From contig CAVOGC010000004.1 of the NCBI GenBank assembly GCA_963695105.1, positions 117,804-181,803 of the forward strand: a stretch of 64,000 nt of DNA. Reading direction: 5' to 3'. Shown piece by piece: positions 23,755 to 33,051 of the stretch. A program made the position numbers and the translations under genes. The notes under the pieces were generated by a model. That model was not told where the DNA came from. It made no database searches and worked only from the letters and a program-made list of their open reading frames with translations. The stretch is from Competibacter sp963695105 (lineage in GTDB: Bacteria > Pseudomonadota > Gammaproteobacteria > Competibacterales > Competibacteraceae). The stretch's first letter is position 1. Each line of letters opens with the position of its first letter.

Positions 23755-26700
23755 ATGTCGGCCACCGTGCAAGCACCCAAAACCTCTCCACCGTTGCAGC
23801 CCGTTTTGCCGCCCGACAACCGCCGGCCCCTGGGTTGGGGGCGATTGCACGGCGCCAGCCCCGCCCTGCTGATCGCCGCCACCGCCGCTCGTTATCGCGG
23901 CCTGGTGCTGGCTATCGCCCCGGACAGCCAAACCGCGCTGCGGCTGGAAACGGAGCTGCGGGTATTCGGCGGCGCGGAGTTGGACATCCTGGCGTTTCCG
24001 GACTGGGAGACACTGCCCTACGACCTGTTTTCGCCGCATCAGGACATCGTGTCGCAGCGGCTGGCAACACTGTACCGACTGCCGCAACGGCGGCGCGGCG
24101 TGCTGGTGGTGCCGGTGGCGACGCTGATGCAGCGCTTGGCCCCGCGCGGCTATCTGGACGGCTACGCCCTGTTGCTCAAGGTCGGCGAACGGTTGGATCT
24201 GGAGCCGTTCCGCCAGCGGCTGGAGGCGGCCGGCTACCTTTGCGTGTCGCAGGTGGTCGAGCACGGCGAGTTCGCGGTGCGCGGTTCGATCCTCGATCTG
24301 TTCCCGATGGGCGGCGAGCGACCCTACCGGATCGAACTGTTCGACGACGAAGTGGAAAGTATCCGCGATTTTGACCCGGACACCCAACTGTCCGTGGCCA
24401 AGGCCGAATACATCGAGCTGCTGCCGGCGCGGGAATTTCCCCTGGACAAGGAGAGCGTGACCCGCTTCCGTCAGGCGTATCGCCGTCAGTTCGAGGGCGA
24501 CCCGCAGCGCGGCGCGATCTATCGCGAGGTGAGCGCCGGCCACGCGCCCGGCGGGATTGAGTATTACCTGCCTCTGTTTTTCGAGCAGACCGCCACGCTG
24601 TTCGACTATCTGCCGGAAAATACCCTGGCGATCCGGCTGGAGGGAACGGACCAGGCGCTGGCGGCGTTCCAGGAGCAGCTCATGGAGCGCTACGAACAGC
24701 GTCGCCACGATGCGGAACGACCGCTGTTGCCGCCACCGTTGCTGTTCCTGGACGCGGCCCAGGTGGAAAGCGCACTGGCGTGCCGCTTGCGGATCGAGTT
24801 GCGGGAGGCGGAAGACGCCGAGGTCAACTACCCGACCGAGCCGCCGCCAGTCCTGCCGTTCGAGCCGCGCGCCCCGCAACCCGGCGCCGCGCTGCACGAG
24901 TTTCTGGCTGAATTTCCGGGGCGGGTGCTGGTGGCCGCCGAATCCGCCGGACGGCGTGAGGCGCTGCTGGACACGCTGCGCGGCCATGGCCTGCAACCGG
25001 CGGTGTGCGAGGGATGGACGGAGTTCCTGGCGCGAGAGGATCTGCGGCTGGCGCTGGCGGTGGCGCCGCTGGAGCAGGGGCTGCTGCTGACCGAGCCGCC
25101 GCTGGCGGTCATCGCCGAGCCGCAGTTGTACGGCGAGCGGGTGCGCCAGCAGCGCCGGCGCGGTCCGAGCCGCGACCCCGACGCCATCATTCGCAACCTC
25201 ACCGATCTCAACCTTGGCGCGCCCGTCGTTCACGAGGAGCACGGCATCGGCCGCTACGCCGGGCTGGAGCGGCTGGAGGCAGCCGGCATCGACGGCGAAT
25301 TCGTGGTGGTGGAATACGCCGGCGGCGACCGCCTGTACGTGCCGGTGGCGTCCCTGCACCTGCTCAGCCGCTACACCGGCGCCGCGCCGGAAAACGCGCC
25401 GCTGCACCGGCTGGGCAGCGGCCAGTGGGAAAAAGCCCGGCGCAAGGCCGCCGAACAGGTTAGCGACGCGGCGGCGGAACTGCTGGATCTGTATGCTCGC
25501 CGCGAGGCCCGGCCCGGCCATGCCTTCGCCCTGCCCGAGGCCGATTACGCCGCCTTCGCCGCCGCCTTCCCGTTCGAGGAAACCCCCGACCAGCAGCTCG
25601 CCATCGAGGCGGTGATCGCCGACCTGCGTTCGGGCAAACCCATGGACCGGGTAGTGTGCGGCGACGTCGGTTTCGGCAAGACCGAGGTGGCGATGCGCGC
25701 CGCCTTCGTGGCGGTGCAGGACGACCGGCAGGTGGCGGTGCTGGCCCCGACGACCCTGCTGGCCCAACAGCACTATCAAAACTTTCTCGACCGCTTCGCC
25801 GACTGGCCGGTGCGGGTCGAACTGCTGTCCCGCTTCCGCTCGACCAAGCAGCAGGCCGAGACGCTGAAAGCGCTGGCCGACGGCGGGGCGGACATCCTGA
25901 TCGGCACTCACAAGCTGTTGCAGGGCAGTGTGAAATTCAAACAGTTGGGGCTGGTCATCATCGACGAGGAGCACCGCTTCGGGGTGCGGCAGAAGGAGCG
26001 GCTGAAGACGCTGCGGGCCGAAGTGGACGTGCTGACCCTGACCGCCACGCCGATTCCCCGCACCCTGAACATGGCGATGGCCGGCTTGCGCGAACTGTCG
26101 ATCATCGCCACCCCGCCGACCGGGCGACTGGCGGTCAAGACCTTCGTCGGCGAGTGGAACAAGGCAACCATCCAGGAAGCCTGCCAGCGCGAGTTGAAGC
26201 GCGGCGGGCAGATTTATTTCCTGCACAACGAGGTGGAGACCATTCAGCGCATGGCCGCGCAGGTGGCGGAACTGGCGCCGTCCGCCCGCATCGCCGTCGC
26301 CCACGGCCAGATGCGCGAGCGGGATCTGGAACAGGTGATGCTGGATTTCTATCATCGCCGCTGCAATCTGCTGATCTGCACCACCATCATCGAATCGGGC
26401 ATCGACGTGCCCAGCGCCAACACCATCGTCATCAACCGCGCCGACAAGCTGGGTTTGGCGCAGTTGCACCAGTTGCGCGGGCGGGTAGGGCGTTCGCACC
26501 ATCGCGCCTACGCTTACCTCATCGTTCCGCCCCGGAAGGCGATGACGACGGACGCGGTCAAGCGAATCGAAGCCATCGAGTCGCTGGAAGATCTGGGCGC
26601 GGGCTTTCTGCTGGCCAGTCACGACCTGGAAATTCGCGGCGCCGGCGAACTGCTGGGCGAGGCGCAAAGCGGCCAGATTCACGAGGTCGGTTTTACCCTG

Positions 26701-27213
26701 TACATGGACCTGCTGGAGCGGGCGATACAGGCGCTCAAGGCCGGACGGGCGCCGGAGCTGGACCGGCCGCTGGATCACGGTCCCGAGATCGAACTGCAAA
26801 GCCCGGCGCTGATCCCCAACGACTATCTGCCCGATGTCCACAGCCGCCTGATTCTGTACAAGCGCATCGCCAGCGCCCGCGACGAGGAGGAATTGCGCGA
26901 ATTGCAGGTGGAGATGATCGACCGCTTCGGGCTGCTGCCGGCGCCGGTCAAGACGCTGTTCCGGGTGACCGGGCTAAAGCTGCGGGCAACCCCGGTGGGG
27001 GTGAAGAAAATCGAGGTGGGACCGAAAGGCGGGCGGATCGTGTTCGGGCCGGAACCGAAGGTGGACTCGGCCAAGCTGGTGCGGCTGATTCAATCGCAGC
27101 CCCGGGTTTACAAGCTGGACGGCAGGGACAAGTTGCGCTTCGTTAAGGACCTCCCGGACGCCGAGGCGCGGGCGGCGGCGGTGGAAGGGTTGTTGGCGGA
27201 GATCGGCGGATAA
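23755..27213 (+). CDS. mfd: Transcription-repair coupling factor Mfd
   Basis: A 1,152-residue, full-length Mfd. The UvrB-homology region occupies residues 20-360 (LAIAPDSQTALRLETEL; DILAFPDWETLPYDLFSPH). The RNA-polymerase interaction domain lies near residue 480 (LGAPVVHEEHGIGRYAGLE). The SF2 motor has Walker A GDVGFGKTEVAM near 640 and the IIDEEHRFGV box. The C-terminal RecG-like translocation motif and autoinhibitory domain follow. It removes stalled RNA polymerase and recruits UvrA. Start ATG 23755 matches the expected N-terminus (MSATVQAPK). Confidence 0.97.
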   Translation: MSATVQAPKTSPPLQPVLPPDNRRPLGWGRLHGASPALLIAATAARYRGLVLAIAPDSQTALRLETELRVFGGAELDILAFPDWETLPYDLFSPHQDIVSQRLATLYRLPQRRRGVLVVPVATLMQRLAPRGYLDGYALLLKVGERLDLEPFRQRLEAAGYLCVSQVVEHGEFAVRGSILDLFPMGGERPYRIELFDDEVESIRDFDPDTQLSVAKAEYIELLPAREFPLDKESVTRFRQAYRRQFEGDPQRGAIYREVSAGHAPGGIEYYLPLFFEQTATLFDYLPENTLAIRLEGTDQALAAFQEQLMERYEQRRHDAERPLLPPPLLFLDAAQVESALACRLRIELREAEDAEVNYPTEPPPVLPFEPRAPQPGAALHEFLAEFPGRVLVAAESAGRREALLDTLRGHGLQPAVCEGWTEFLAREDLRLALAVAPLEQGLLLTEPPLAVIAEPQLYGERVRQQRRRGPSRDPDAIIRNLTDLNLGAPVVHEEHGIGRYAGLERLEAAGIDGEFVVVEYAGGDRLYVPVASLHLLSRYTGAAPENAPLHRLGSGQWEKARRKAAEQVSDAAAELLDLYARREARPGHAFALPEADYAAFAAAFPFEETPDQQLAIEAVIADLRSGKPMDRVVCGDVGFGKTEVAMRAAFVAVQDDRQVAVLAPTTLLAQQHYQNFLDRFADWPVRVELLSRFRSTKQQAETLKALADGGADILIGTHKLLQGSVKFKQLGLVIIDEEHRFGVRQKERLKTLRAEVDVLTLTATPIPRTLNMAMAGLRELSIIATPPTGRLAVKTFVGEWNKATIQEACQRELKRGGQIYFLHNEVETIQRMAAQVAELAPSARIAVAHGQMRERDLEQVMLDFYHRRCNLLICTTIIESGIDVPSANTIVINRADKLGLAQLHQLRGRVGRSHHRAYAYLIVPPRKAMTTDAVKRIEAIESLEDLGAGFLLASHDLEIRGAGELLGEAQSGQIHEVGFTLYMDLLERAIQALKAGRAPELDRPLDHGPEIELQSPALIPNDYLPDVHSRLILYKRIASARDEEELRELQVEMIDRFGLLPAPVKTLFRVTGLKLRATPVGVKKIEVGPKGGRIVFGPEPKVDSAKLVRLIQSQPRVYKLDGRDKLRFVKDLPDAEARAAAVEGLLAEIGG

Positions 27214-27296
27214 GTCCGCGCTGGCCAAGCGCTGCTGAATGCTTTCCATCTGGCCCGCCCCCGAATAATCGATTCTCAATCCTCAAGAGAGTAGCC

Positions 27297-27938
27297 GTGG
27301 CCGATTATCTCGATATCTCGCTGACGATTTCCCCGGACCTGCCCCATTGGCCCGGAAGCCCGTCCATTGAATTAAGCCGCCGCCGCGACATGGATCGAGG
27401 CGATCCCGTCAACGACAGTACCCTGGTCTGCGGCGTTCATACCGGCACCCATGTCGATGCGCCCCTGCATTTTCTGGCCGACGGCGCGGATGTCACCCAT
27501 CTGTCGCTGGAGGCGCTGATCGGTCCGGCGGTCGTGGCCGAACTGCCCGACGTGGATGTCATCACCGCTCGCGACCTGGAAGCACTGAACCTGCCCGCCG
27601 CTACCCGGCGCCTGCTGCTGCGCACCCGCAATTCCGAGATCTGGCAGCGGGGAGACCGCGAGTTCCACACCGACTTCGTGGCCCTGACCGTCGATGCCGC
27701 TCATTGGGTTGTAGAGCGGAGTATCCGCCTGATCGGCGTCGATTACCTGTCGGTTCAGATTTTCCGCGGCGATCCGGAAACCCACATGGCCCTGCTGCGC
27801 GCCAAGATCGTGATCGTGGAAGGTTTGAATCTGGCTCAGGTCGCGCCGGGAAACTACGAGTTGATTTGCCTGCCGCTCAAGCTGGCCGGCGCCGAAGGCG
27901 CACCCGCGCGGGCGGTGCTCAGGAAACTGCCGGGATGA
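27297..27938 (+). CDS. Cyclase family protein (kynurenine formamidase-like)
   Basis: A 213-residue cyclase/formamidase fold with the metal-binding signature HTGTHVDAPLHFLADG near residue 48. Typical strands DISLTISPDLPHWPGSP at the N-terminus and GVDYLSVQIF in the middle are present. Family members hydrolyse N-formylkynurenine or other amides/esters; the substrate is not defined. A GTG start (27297) is used after AAGAGAG. Monocistronic, 83 bp after mfd. Confidence 0.85.
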   Translation: MADYLDISLTISPDLPHWPGSPSIELSRRRDMDRGDPVNDSTLVCGVHTGTHVDAPLHFLADGADVTHLSLEALIGPAVVAELPDVDVITARDLEALNLPAATRRLLLRTRNSEIWQRGDREFHTDFVALTVDAAHWVVERSIRLIGVDYLSVQIFRGDPETHMALLRAKIVIVEGLNLAQVAPGNYELICLPLKLAGAEGAPARAVLRKLPG

Positions 27939-28057
27939 GCGCCGATAGTGGGTATTGTGCGCGGCAATCCGCGGGTCTTGCACCACGAAACCGCGATGTA
28001 ATGCCGCGGCGCTTGTATACCTGGATCGCACCGTCTCCGGTGCAAGTAATTGATGCT

Positions 28058-28134
28058 TGGTGGCTATGGGTGGACTCGAACCACCGACACCGGCATTATG
28101 AGTGCCGTGCTCTAACCGGCTGAGCTACATAGCC
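28058..28134 (-). tRNA. tRNA-Met (CAU), elongator type
   Basis: A 77-nt tRNA on the minus strand. The acceptor stem GGCTATG pairs with CATAGCC, the D-arm is AGCTCAGCCGGTTAGAGC, the anticodon loop CTCATAA gives CAT, the T-loop is GTTCGAGTC and the CCA end is encoded. It lacks the mismatched first acceptor pair and GGG/CCC anticodon stem of initiators, so it is elongator Met. A kIleCAU-type identity is less likely but cannot be excluded from sequence alone. Confidence 0.93.
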
Positions 28135-28449
28135 ATTGCGAAGAGAATTTAAATGCGGGCCGATGATTATCCGGGCTCGAAACAATAGTGTCAATAGCGG
28201 GGGTTGTACCCAACGTCCGGGTAGCCGGAGGCGCGTCCGAATCTCTTGCGCTACCGAGCAGGAAATTATCCGGAACGGAACAGGACACCGTAACCGCTCC
28301 GCGCGAAAAGACCGGAACTACCCGAACGGTTGAGACGGACCCGGGCAATGAATCCCCTCTTGCGTCCGGGTATACTTAGCAGCCATTCATTCCCATCAAG
28401 AAACACCTTGGGGACGGCCTACCGTCCCCTTCGGATTTTGGAGGCGCTC
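28135..28449. other. Intergenic leader of glyQ, no gene seen
   Basis: 315 bp between tRNA-Met (leftward) and glyQ (rightward). It must hold both promoters. A long in-frame extension upstream of glyQ from 28330 is open but lacks family conservation. No T-box, riboswitch or terminator is evident. Confidence 0.5.
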
Positions 28450-29373
28450 GTGCGCGATGTCTCAACCTTCCAGGGGTTGATCCTGGCTCTGCAAGATTAC
28501 TGGGCCCGCCAAGGCTGCGTGCTGCTGCAACCCTACGACATGGAGGTGGGCGCGGGAACTTTCCACCCCGCCACTTTCCTGCGCGCCATCGGCCCCGAAC
28601 CATGGAGCGCCGCCTACGTGCAGCCTTCCCGCCGGCCCACCGACGGCCGCTACGGCGAAAACCCCAACCGCCTGCAGCACTATTACCAGTATCAGGTGGT
28701 CATCAAACCTTCGCCGCTCGATTTGCAGGATCTGTATCTCGGTTCACTGGAGCATCTCGGCCTCGACCCCCTGATTCACGACATCCGCTTCGTCGAGGAC
28801 AACTGGGAATCCCCCACACTGGGCGCCTGGGGACTGGGCTGGGAGGTCTGGCTGAACGGCATGGAAATCACCCAGTTCACCTATTTCCAGCAGGTCGGCG
28901 GGCTGGATTGCAAACCGGTCACCGGTGAAATCACCTACGGCCTGGAACGCATCGCCATGTACCTGCAAGGCGTGGAAAGCGTCTACGATCTGGTCTGGAC
29001 CGACGGGCCGTTGGGCCGAGTCAGCTACGGCGACGTGTTCCACCAGAACGAGGTGGAAATGTCCACCTACAACTTCGAGCACGCCGACACGACCGCGCTG
29101 TTTGTCTGGTTCGATACCTGCGAGTCGGAAAGCAAGCGCTTGATTGAACTTGGCCTGCCTCTGCCCGCCTACGAAATGACGCTGAAAGCCTCCCACACCT
29201 TCAACCTGCTCGACGCCCGCAAGGCCATCTCCGTCACCGAGCGCCAGCGCTACATCCTGCGGGTCCGCGCCCTGGCGCGAGCGGTGGCCCATGCCTACCA
29301 TGATACCCGCGCCGCGCTGGGCTTCCCCATGTGTGCCCGCGCCGCCGCCCGCCTGGAGGTGGCTCATGGCTGA
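28450..29373 (+). CDS. glyQ: Glycyl-tRNA synthetase alpha subunit
   Basis: 307 residues, catalytic class II aaRS subunit of the bacterial alpha2beta2 GlyRS. The N-terminus TFQGLILALQDYWARQGC, motif GAGTFHPATFLRAIGPEPW and LEHLGLDPLIHDIRFVEDNW are hallmarks. The GTG start at 28450 is chosen because GGAGG lies 5 nt upstream and the resulting protein begins where GlyQ proteins normally do. It overlaps glyS by 8 bp, indicating coupling. Confidence 0.96.
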   Translation: MRDVSTFQGLILALQDYWARQGCVLLQPYDMEVGAGTFHPATFLRAIGPEPWSAAYVQPSRRPTDGRYGENPNRLQHYYQYQVVIKPSPLDLQDLYLGSLEHLGLDPLIHDIRFVEDNWESPTLGAWGLGWEVWLNGMEITQFTYFQQVGGLDCKPVTGEITYGLERIAMYLQGVESVYDLVWTDGPLGRVSYGDVFHQNEVEMSTYNFEHADTTALFVWFDTCESESKRLIELGLPLPAYEMTLKASHTFNLLDARKAISVTERQRYILRVRALARAVAHAYHDTRAALGFPMCARAAARLEVAHG

Positions 29374-31441
29374 TACCCGCGACCTGCTGATCGAAATCGG
29401 CACCGAGGAACTGCCGCCCAAGGCGCTATCCAACCTGTCCCTGGCGTTCGAGCGAAGCATCGCCGACGGTCTGGAAAAAGCCGGCCTGGCCGGCGGTGCG
29501 ATTCGCCGCTTCGCCACGCCGCGCCGCCTGGCGGTGCGGATCGATCAGCTACCCACGCGGCAACCCGACCGCCAGCTCGAACGACGTGGCCCGGCGCTGG
29601 GCGCCGCCTTCGGTCCGGACGGCCAACCCACCAAGGCCGCCGAGGGTTTCGCCCGCTCCTGCGGCGTGACCGTCGCCGAACTGCAACGGCAGGAAACCGA
29701 CAAGGGCGCATGGCTGGTGCAGGTCAGCACCGAGCCGGGCGCACCGACCGCCGATCTGATTCCACCCATCGTCGAGGCCGCGCTCGCGGCCCTGCCCATC
29801 CCCAAGCGGATGCGCTGGGGCGATCGCGACGATGAATTCGTGCGGCCGGTGCATTGGGTGGTGCTGCTGTTCGGCGCCGAGGTGATCCCCGCGACGATCA
29901 TGGGTGTCCGTACCGGCCGGGAGAGCCGTGGCCATCGCTTCCACCACCCGCAACCGATCCAGTTGACCGCGCCCGCCGACTATGCCCGGCAACTGGCCGA
30001 CGAGGGCAAGGTGATCGTCGACTTCGACCAGCGTCGCGACGTGGTCCGCACCCGCGCCGAGGCGGTGGCGACCGAACTGAAGGGCGTGGCGGTCATCAAG
30101 CCCGAGCTGCTGGACGAGGTCACGGCGCTGGTCGAATGGCCGGTGGCGCTGGCCGGCAATTTCGAGCGGCGTTTTTTGGACGTGCCGGCCGAGGCATTGA
30201 TCAGCACCATGCAAGACAACCAGCGTTACTTTCCGGTGGTGGACGCGCATGGCCGACTGCTGCCGCATTTCATCACGCTGGCCAACCTGGAAAGCCGCGA
30301 TCCCGCTCAGGTGCGGGCCGGCAACGAACGGGTGATCCGCCCACGCTTCAGCGACGCCGAGTTTTTCTGGAATCAGGATCGCGGCAAACCGCTGGCGGCC
30401 CGGCTGGATCTATTGAAGCATGTGGTGTTCCAGCAGCGGCTCGGCGCCGTGGCCGACAAGAGCGCGCGGGTGGCGACACTGGCGCGCTTCATCGCCGAAC
30501 AAAGACACGGTAACGCGGACTGGGCCGAACGGGCGGCGCGACTGGCCAAGTGCGATTTGATGACCCAGATGGTGCAGGAATTTCCGGAATTGCAGGGCAT
30601 CATGGGCCGTTACTACGCACGCCACGATGGGGAAGCGCCCGAAGTGGCCCAAGCCCTGGAGGAACAGTATCTACCGCGCTTCGCCGGCGACCGGCTGCCA
30701 GCGACCGCCACCGGCCAGAACCTGGCGCTGGCCGACCGCCTGGACACGCTGCTCGGCATCTTCGCCATCGGCCAGGCCCCATCGGGCGCCAAGGACCCGT
30801 TCGCGCTGCGCCGCGCCGCGCTGGGAGTGCTGCGTATCCTGATCGAGGGCGAACTGGATCTCAACCTGCTGGCTTTGTTGGAGCGCGCCGCCAGCCAGTT
30901 CGAACCGGCCATTCGAGCCAACAACGCGGTGGAAGCGGTTTTTGACTTCATCGTGGAGCGGCTGCGCGGTTACTACCTGGATCAGGGCATGCGCCCGGAT
31001 ACTTTCGAGGCGGTGCTGGAATGCCGCCCGCACCGGCCGCTGGATTTCGACCGGCGGGCGCGGGCGGTCGGCGCCTTCCGCGACCGGCCGGAAGCAGCCA
31101 GCCTGGCCGCCGCCAACAAGCGTATCCGCAACATCCTCAGAAGGGTGGATACGGTGCTGCCGTTTGAGGTGCGGCCCGACCTGCTGACCGAAGAAGCGGA
31201 ACAGGCGCTGGCGGGGCGCTTGGTGGAACTGTCCTCCGAGGCGATCCCGCTGATGGAAGCCGGTCTGTACGGCGAGGCGCTGAACCGGCTGGCCAGCCTG
31301 CGCGAACCGGTGGATGCCTTTTTCGATCAAGTGCTGGTGATGGCCGAGGACCCGGCCGTCCGCAACAACCGCATCGCCCTGCTGAACGAATTGGGCAGCC
31401 TGTTTCTGCGTGTGGCGGATTTCTCGCGGTTGCAGGATTGA
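29366..31441 (+). CDS. glyS: Glycyl-tRNA synthetase beta subunit
   Basis: 691 residues, tRNA-binding and HD-domain-containing beta subunit. The N-terminus LLIEIGTEELPPKAL is diagnostic. WGDRDDEFVRPVHWVVLLFG, FISTMQDNQRYFPV-like ALISTMQDNQRYFPVV and the C-terminal DALR-like anticodon-binding region (FDQVLVMAEDPAVRNNRIAL) are present. ATG 29366 overlaps the end of glyQ. Confidence 0.96.
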   Translation: MADTRDLLIEIGTEELPPKALSNLSLAFERSIADGLEKAGLAGGAIRRFATPRRLAVRIDQLPTRQPDRQLERRGPALGAAFGPDGQPTKAAEGFARSCGVTVAELQRQETDKGAWLVQVSTEPGAPTADLIPPIVEAALAALPIPKRMRWGDRDDEFVRPVHWVVLLFGAEVIPATIMGVRTGRESRGHRFHHPQPIQLTAPADYARQLADEGKVIVDFDQRRDVVRTRAEAVATELKGVAVIKPELLDEVTALVEWPVALAGNFERRFLDVPAEALISTMQDNQRYFPVVDAHGRLLPHFITLANLESRDPAQVRAGNERVIRPRFSDAEFFWNQDRGKPLAARLDLLKHVVFQQRLGAVADKSARVATLARFIAEQRHGNADWAERAARLAKCDLMTQMVQEFPELQGIMGRYYARHDGEAPEVAQALEEQYLPRFAGDRLPATATGQNLALADRLDTLLGIFAIGQAPSGAKDPFALRRAALGVLRILIEGELDLNLLALLERAASQFEPAIRANNAVEAVFDFIVERLRGYYLDQGMRPDTFEAVLECRPHRPLDFDRRARAVGAFRDRPEAASLAAANKRIRNILRRVDTVLPFEVRPDLLTEEAEQALAGRLVELSSEAIPLMEAGLYGEALNRLASLREPVDAFFDQVLVMAEDPAVRNNRIALLNELGSLFLRVADFSRLQD

Positions 31442-31516
31442 AGAAGAATGGAAATCGGCGGCGACAAACAACGATATTGGGCGGGCTCTTTTCCATCAAG
31501 GCCCGGAAACCGGCGA

Positions 31517-31532
31517 GGTTTCATGTGAAACA
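31517..31532. promoter_or_regulatory. parS-like ParB binding site 1
   Basis: GGTTTCATGTGAAACA matches the bacterial parS consensus TGTTTCACGTGAAACA at 14 of 16 positions. It is one of three sites within 140 bp between glyS and gmhB. Confidence 0.7.
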
Positions 31533-31582
31533 GAACCCGATGGCGGAAGTGGTTGGAATGACCGGAATGAGAGCCGAATCAT

Positions 31583-31598
31583 TGTTTCACATGAAACA
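31583..31598. promoter_or_regulatory. parS-like ParB binding site 2
   Basis: TGTTTCACATGAAACA matches the parS consensus at 15 of 16 positions, differing only at a central base. Confidence 0.8.
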
Positions 31599-31640
31599 AC
31601 GTCCGGTGGCGCTACCCGGGGTCAATGTAGCCGATCGCAT

Positions 31641-31656
31641 GGTTTCACGTGAAACA
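31641..31656. promoter_or_regulatory. parS-like ParB binding site 3
   Basis: GGTTTCACGTGAAACA matches the parS consensus at 15 of 16 positions with the full central palindrome. It ends 39 bp before the gmhB start. Confidence 0.85.
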
Positions 31657-31695
31657 TACTCACTGGCTGGCGCGGGTGAAAAAGCACGACCCACC

Positions 31696-32238
31696 ATGAA
31701 GCTGATCATTCTGGATCGCGACGGCGTCATCAACGAAGATTCCGATGCCTACATCAAATCGCCGGAGGAATGGAACCCGATTCCCGGCAGCATGGAGGCG
31801 ATCACTCGGCTGAATCACGCCGGCTATCGCGTGGTGATCGCCACCAATCAATCCGGGGTCGGGCGCGGGTTGCTGGACCTGGAAACCCTCAACCAGATCC
31901 ATCGAAAAATGCATCGGATGGTGCAGGAAGTCGGTGGCTTGATCGAGGCGATTTTCTTCTGTCCTGACGTGGATGAAGCCAACCCCTTTCGCAAACCCAA
32001 CCCCGGCATGTTGCTGGAGATCGGCCGGCGGCTGAAATGCAGCCTGCAAGGGGCGCCGGTGGTGGGCGACAGCGTGCGCGACATCCGGGCGGCGCGAGCG
32101 GCCAATGCCTGGCCACTGCTGGTGCGGACCGGCAAAGGCGCCCGGACCCTGGAACGCGACGCGGAAAGCTGCGCCAACGTACTGGTGTTCGACGATCTGG
32201 CCACGGTGGCCGAGTATCTGACGACTGACCATGAATGA
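31696..32238 (+). CDS. gmhB: D-glycero-beta-D-manno-heptose 1,7-bisphosphate 7-phosphatase
   Basis: 180 residues, HAD-superfamily phosphatase in LPS core heptose synthesis. The DxD nucleophile motif is LDRDGVIN (residues 6-13), motif II is ATNQSGVGRG, the Cys-containing zinc-loop region is FFCPDVDEANPFRKPNPGM, and motif III/IV is VVGDSVRDIRAA. ATG 31696 gives the standard MKLIILDRDGV start; an upstream in-frame extension through the parS sites is rejected. It overlaps plsC by 8 bp. Confidence 0.92.
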   Translation: MKLIILDRDGVINEDSDAYIKSPEEWNPIPGSMEAITRLNHAGYRVVIATNQSGVGRGLLDLETLNQIHRKMHRMVQEVGGLIEAIFFCPDVDEANPFRKPNPGMLLEIGRRLKCSLQGAPVVGDSVRDIRAARAANAWPLLVRTGKGARTLERDAESCANVLVFDDLATVAEYLTTDHE

Positions 32239-33028
32239 CCTCCGATCCGATTCGCTGCCCGCGCGCGCGATGGCCAACCCTCCGCTGATCCATTTATGGA
32301 TGCGCTCGCTGCTCTTTTCGCTCGGCATGCTGCTTTCGACCGGGGTGTGCGGGCTGGCGATCGTCCTCGGCTTTGCCTTGCCTTTCACCCGGCGCTACCG
32401 TCTGTCGCAGTCCTGGAGTCGCTTCAACATCTGGTGGTTGCGGGTCACCTGCCGGATCGATTGCCAGGTGAGCGGAACCGAGCATATTCCCGATCGCCCG
32501 GTCATCGTGATGGCCAAGCACCAGTCCACCTGGGAAACGCTGTTCCTGCAACAGTACCTGCCACCGATAGCGTGGGTGATCAAGCGCGAACTGCTGTGGC
32601 TGCCGTTTTTTGGCTGGGCGCTGAAATTGTTGCGCCCAATCGCCATCGACCGTCGGGCCGGCACTTCGGCGGTCAAGCAGGTGATCCGGCAGGGTATCGC
32701 ACACTTGCGGCAAGGCCAGTGGGTCCTGGTCTTTCCCGAGGGTACGCGCACCGCCCCTGGTACCCGCAAACGCTATGGCATGGGCGGTGCGGTGCTGGCC
32801 GCGCACAGCCGCTGCCCGATCCTGCCGGTGGCCCACAATGCTGGAGAATTCTGGCCACGACGTGGCTTTCTCAAGCGCCCGGGCACCATACAGGTGGTGT
32901 TCGGCCCCCTGATCGCCAGCGAGGGCCGTTCGCCGCAGGAACTCAACTGGATGACCGAAACCTGGGTCGAAACCACCATGACGCGCATCGGGCGAACAGC
33001 GCATGCATCGCGGCCGGCCGGTGAGTGA
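32231..33028 (+). CDS. plsC: 1-acyl-sn-glycerol-3-phosphate acyltransferase
   Basis: 265 residues with an N-terminal membrane helix (SLLFSLGMLLSTGVCGLAIV) and the PlsC motifs: block I KHQSTWETLF, block III VFPEGTRTAPG, and later ILPVAHNAGEFWP. The catalytic box reads HQSTWE (H-x4-E) instead of the canonical H-x4-D, a variant seen in proteobacterial PlsC homologues. It makes phosphatidic acid at the inner membrane. Its start overlaps gmhB; phoU follows within 24 bp. Confidence 0.92.
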   Translation: MNDLRSDSLPARAMANPPLIHLWMRSLLFSLGMLLSTGVCGLAIVLGFALPFTRRYRLSQSWSRFNIWWLRVTCRIDCQVSGTEHIPDRPVIVMAKHQSTWETLFLQQYLPPIAWVIKRELLWLPFFGWALKLLRPIAIDRRAGTSAVKQVIRQGIAHLRQGQWVLVFPEGTRTAPGTRKRYGMGGAVLAAHSRCPILPVAHNAGEFWPRRGFLKRPGTIQVVFGPLIASEGRSPQELNWMTETWVETTMTRIGRTAHASRPAGE

Positions 33029-33051
33029 CCAACCTAAAAGAGCAATTTGCC

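Noticed and set aside
23599..26841. 1,080-codon open frame antisense to mfd
   Set aside because: Shadow of a GC-rich gene; the sense strand is unmistakable Mfd and the antisense peptide is Gln/Arg/His-rich with no family resemblance.
28135..28449. Possible T-box or riboswitch before glyQ
   Set aside because: No T-box sequence (TGGNACCGCG type), no specifier stem and no terminator/antiterminator pair; T-boxes are also rare in gammaproteobacteria.
31438..31695. N-terminal extension of gmhB through the parS cluster
   Set aside because: The open frame extends upstream, but GmhB proteins begin MKLIILDRDG and the extension is explained by the palindromic ParB sites; no ribosome-binding site supports it.
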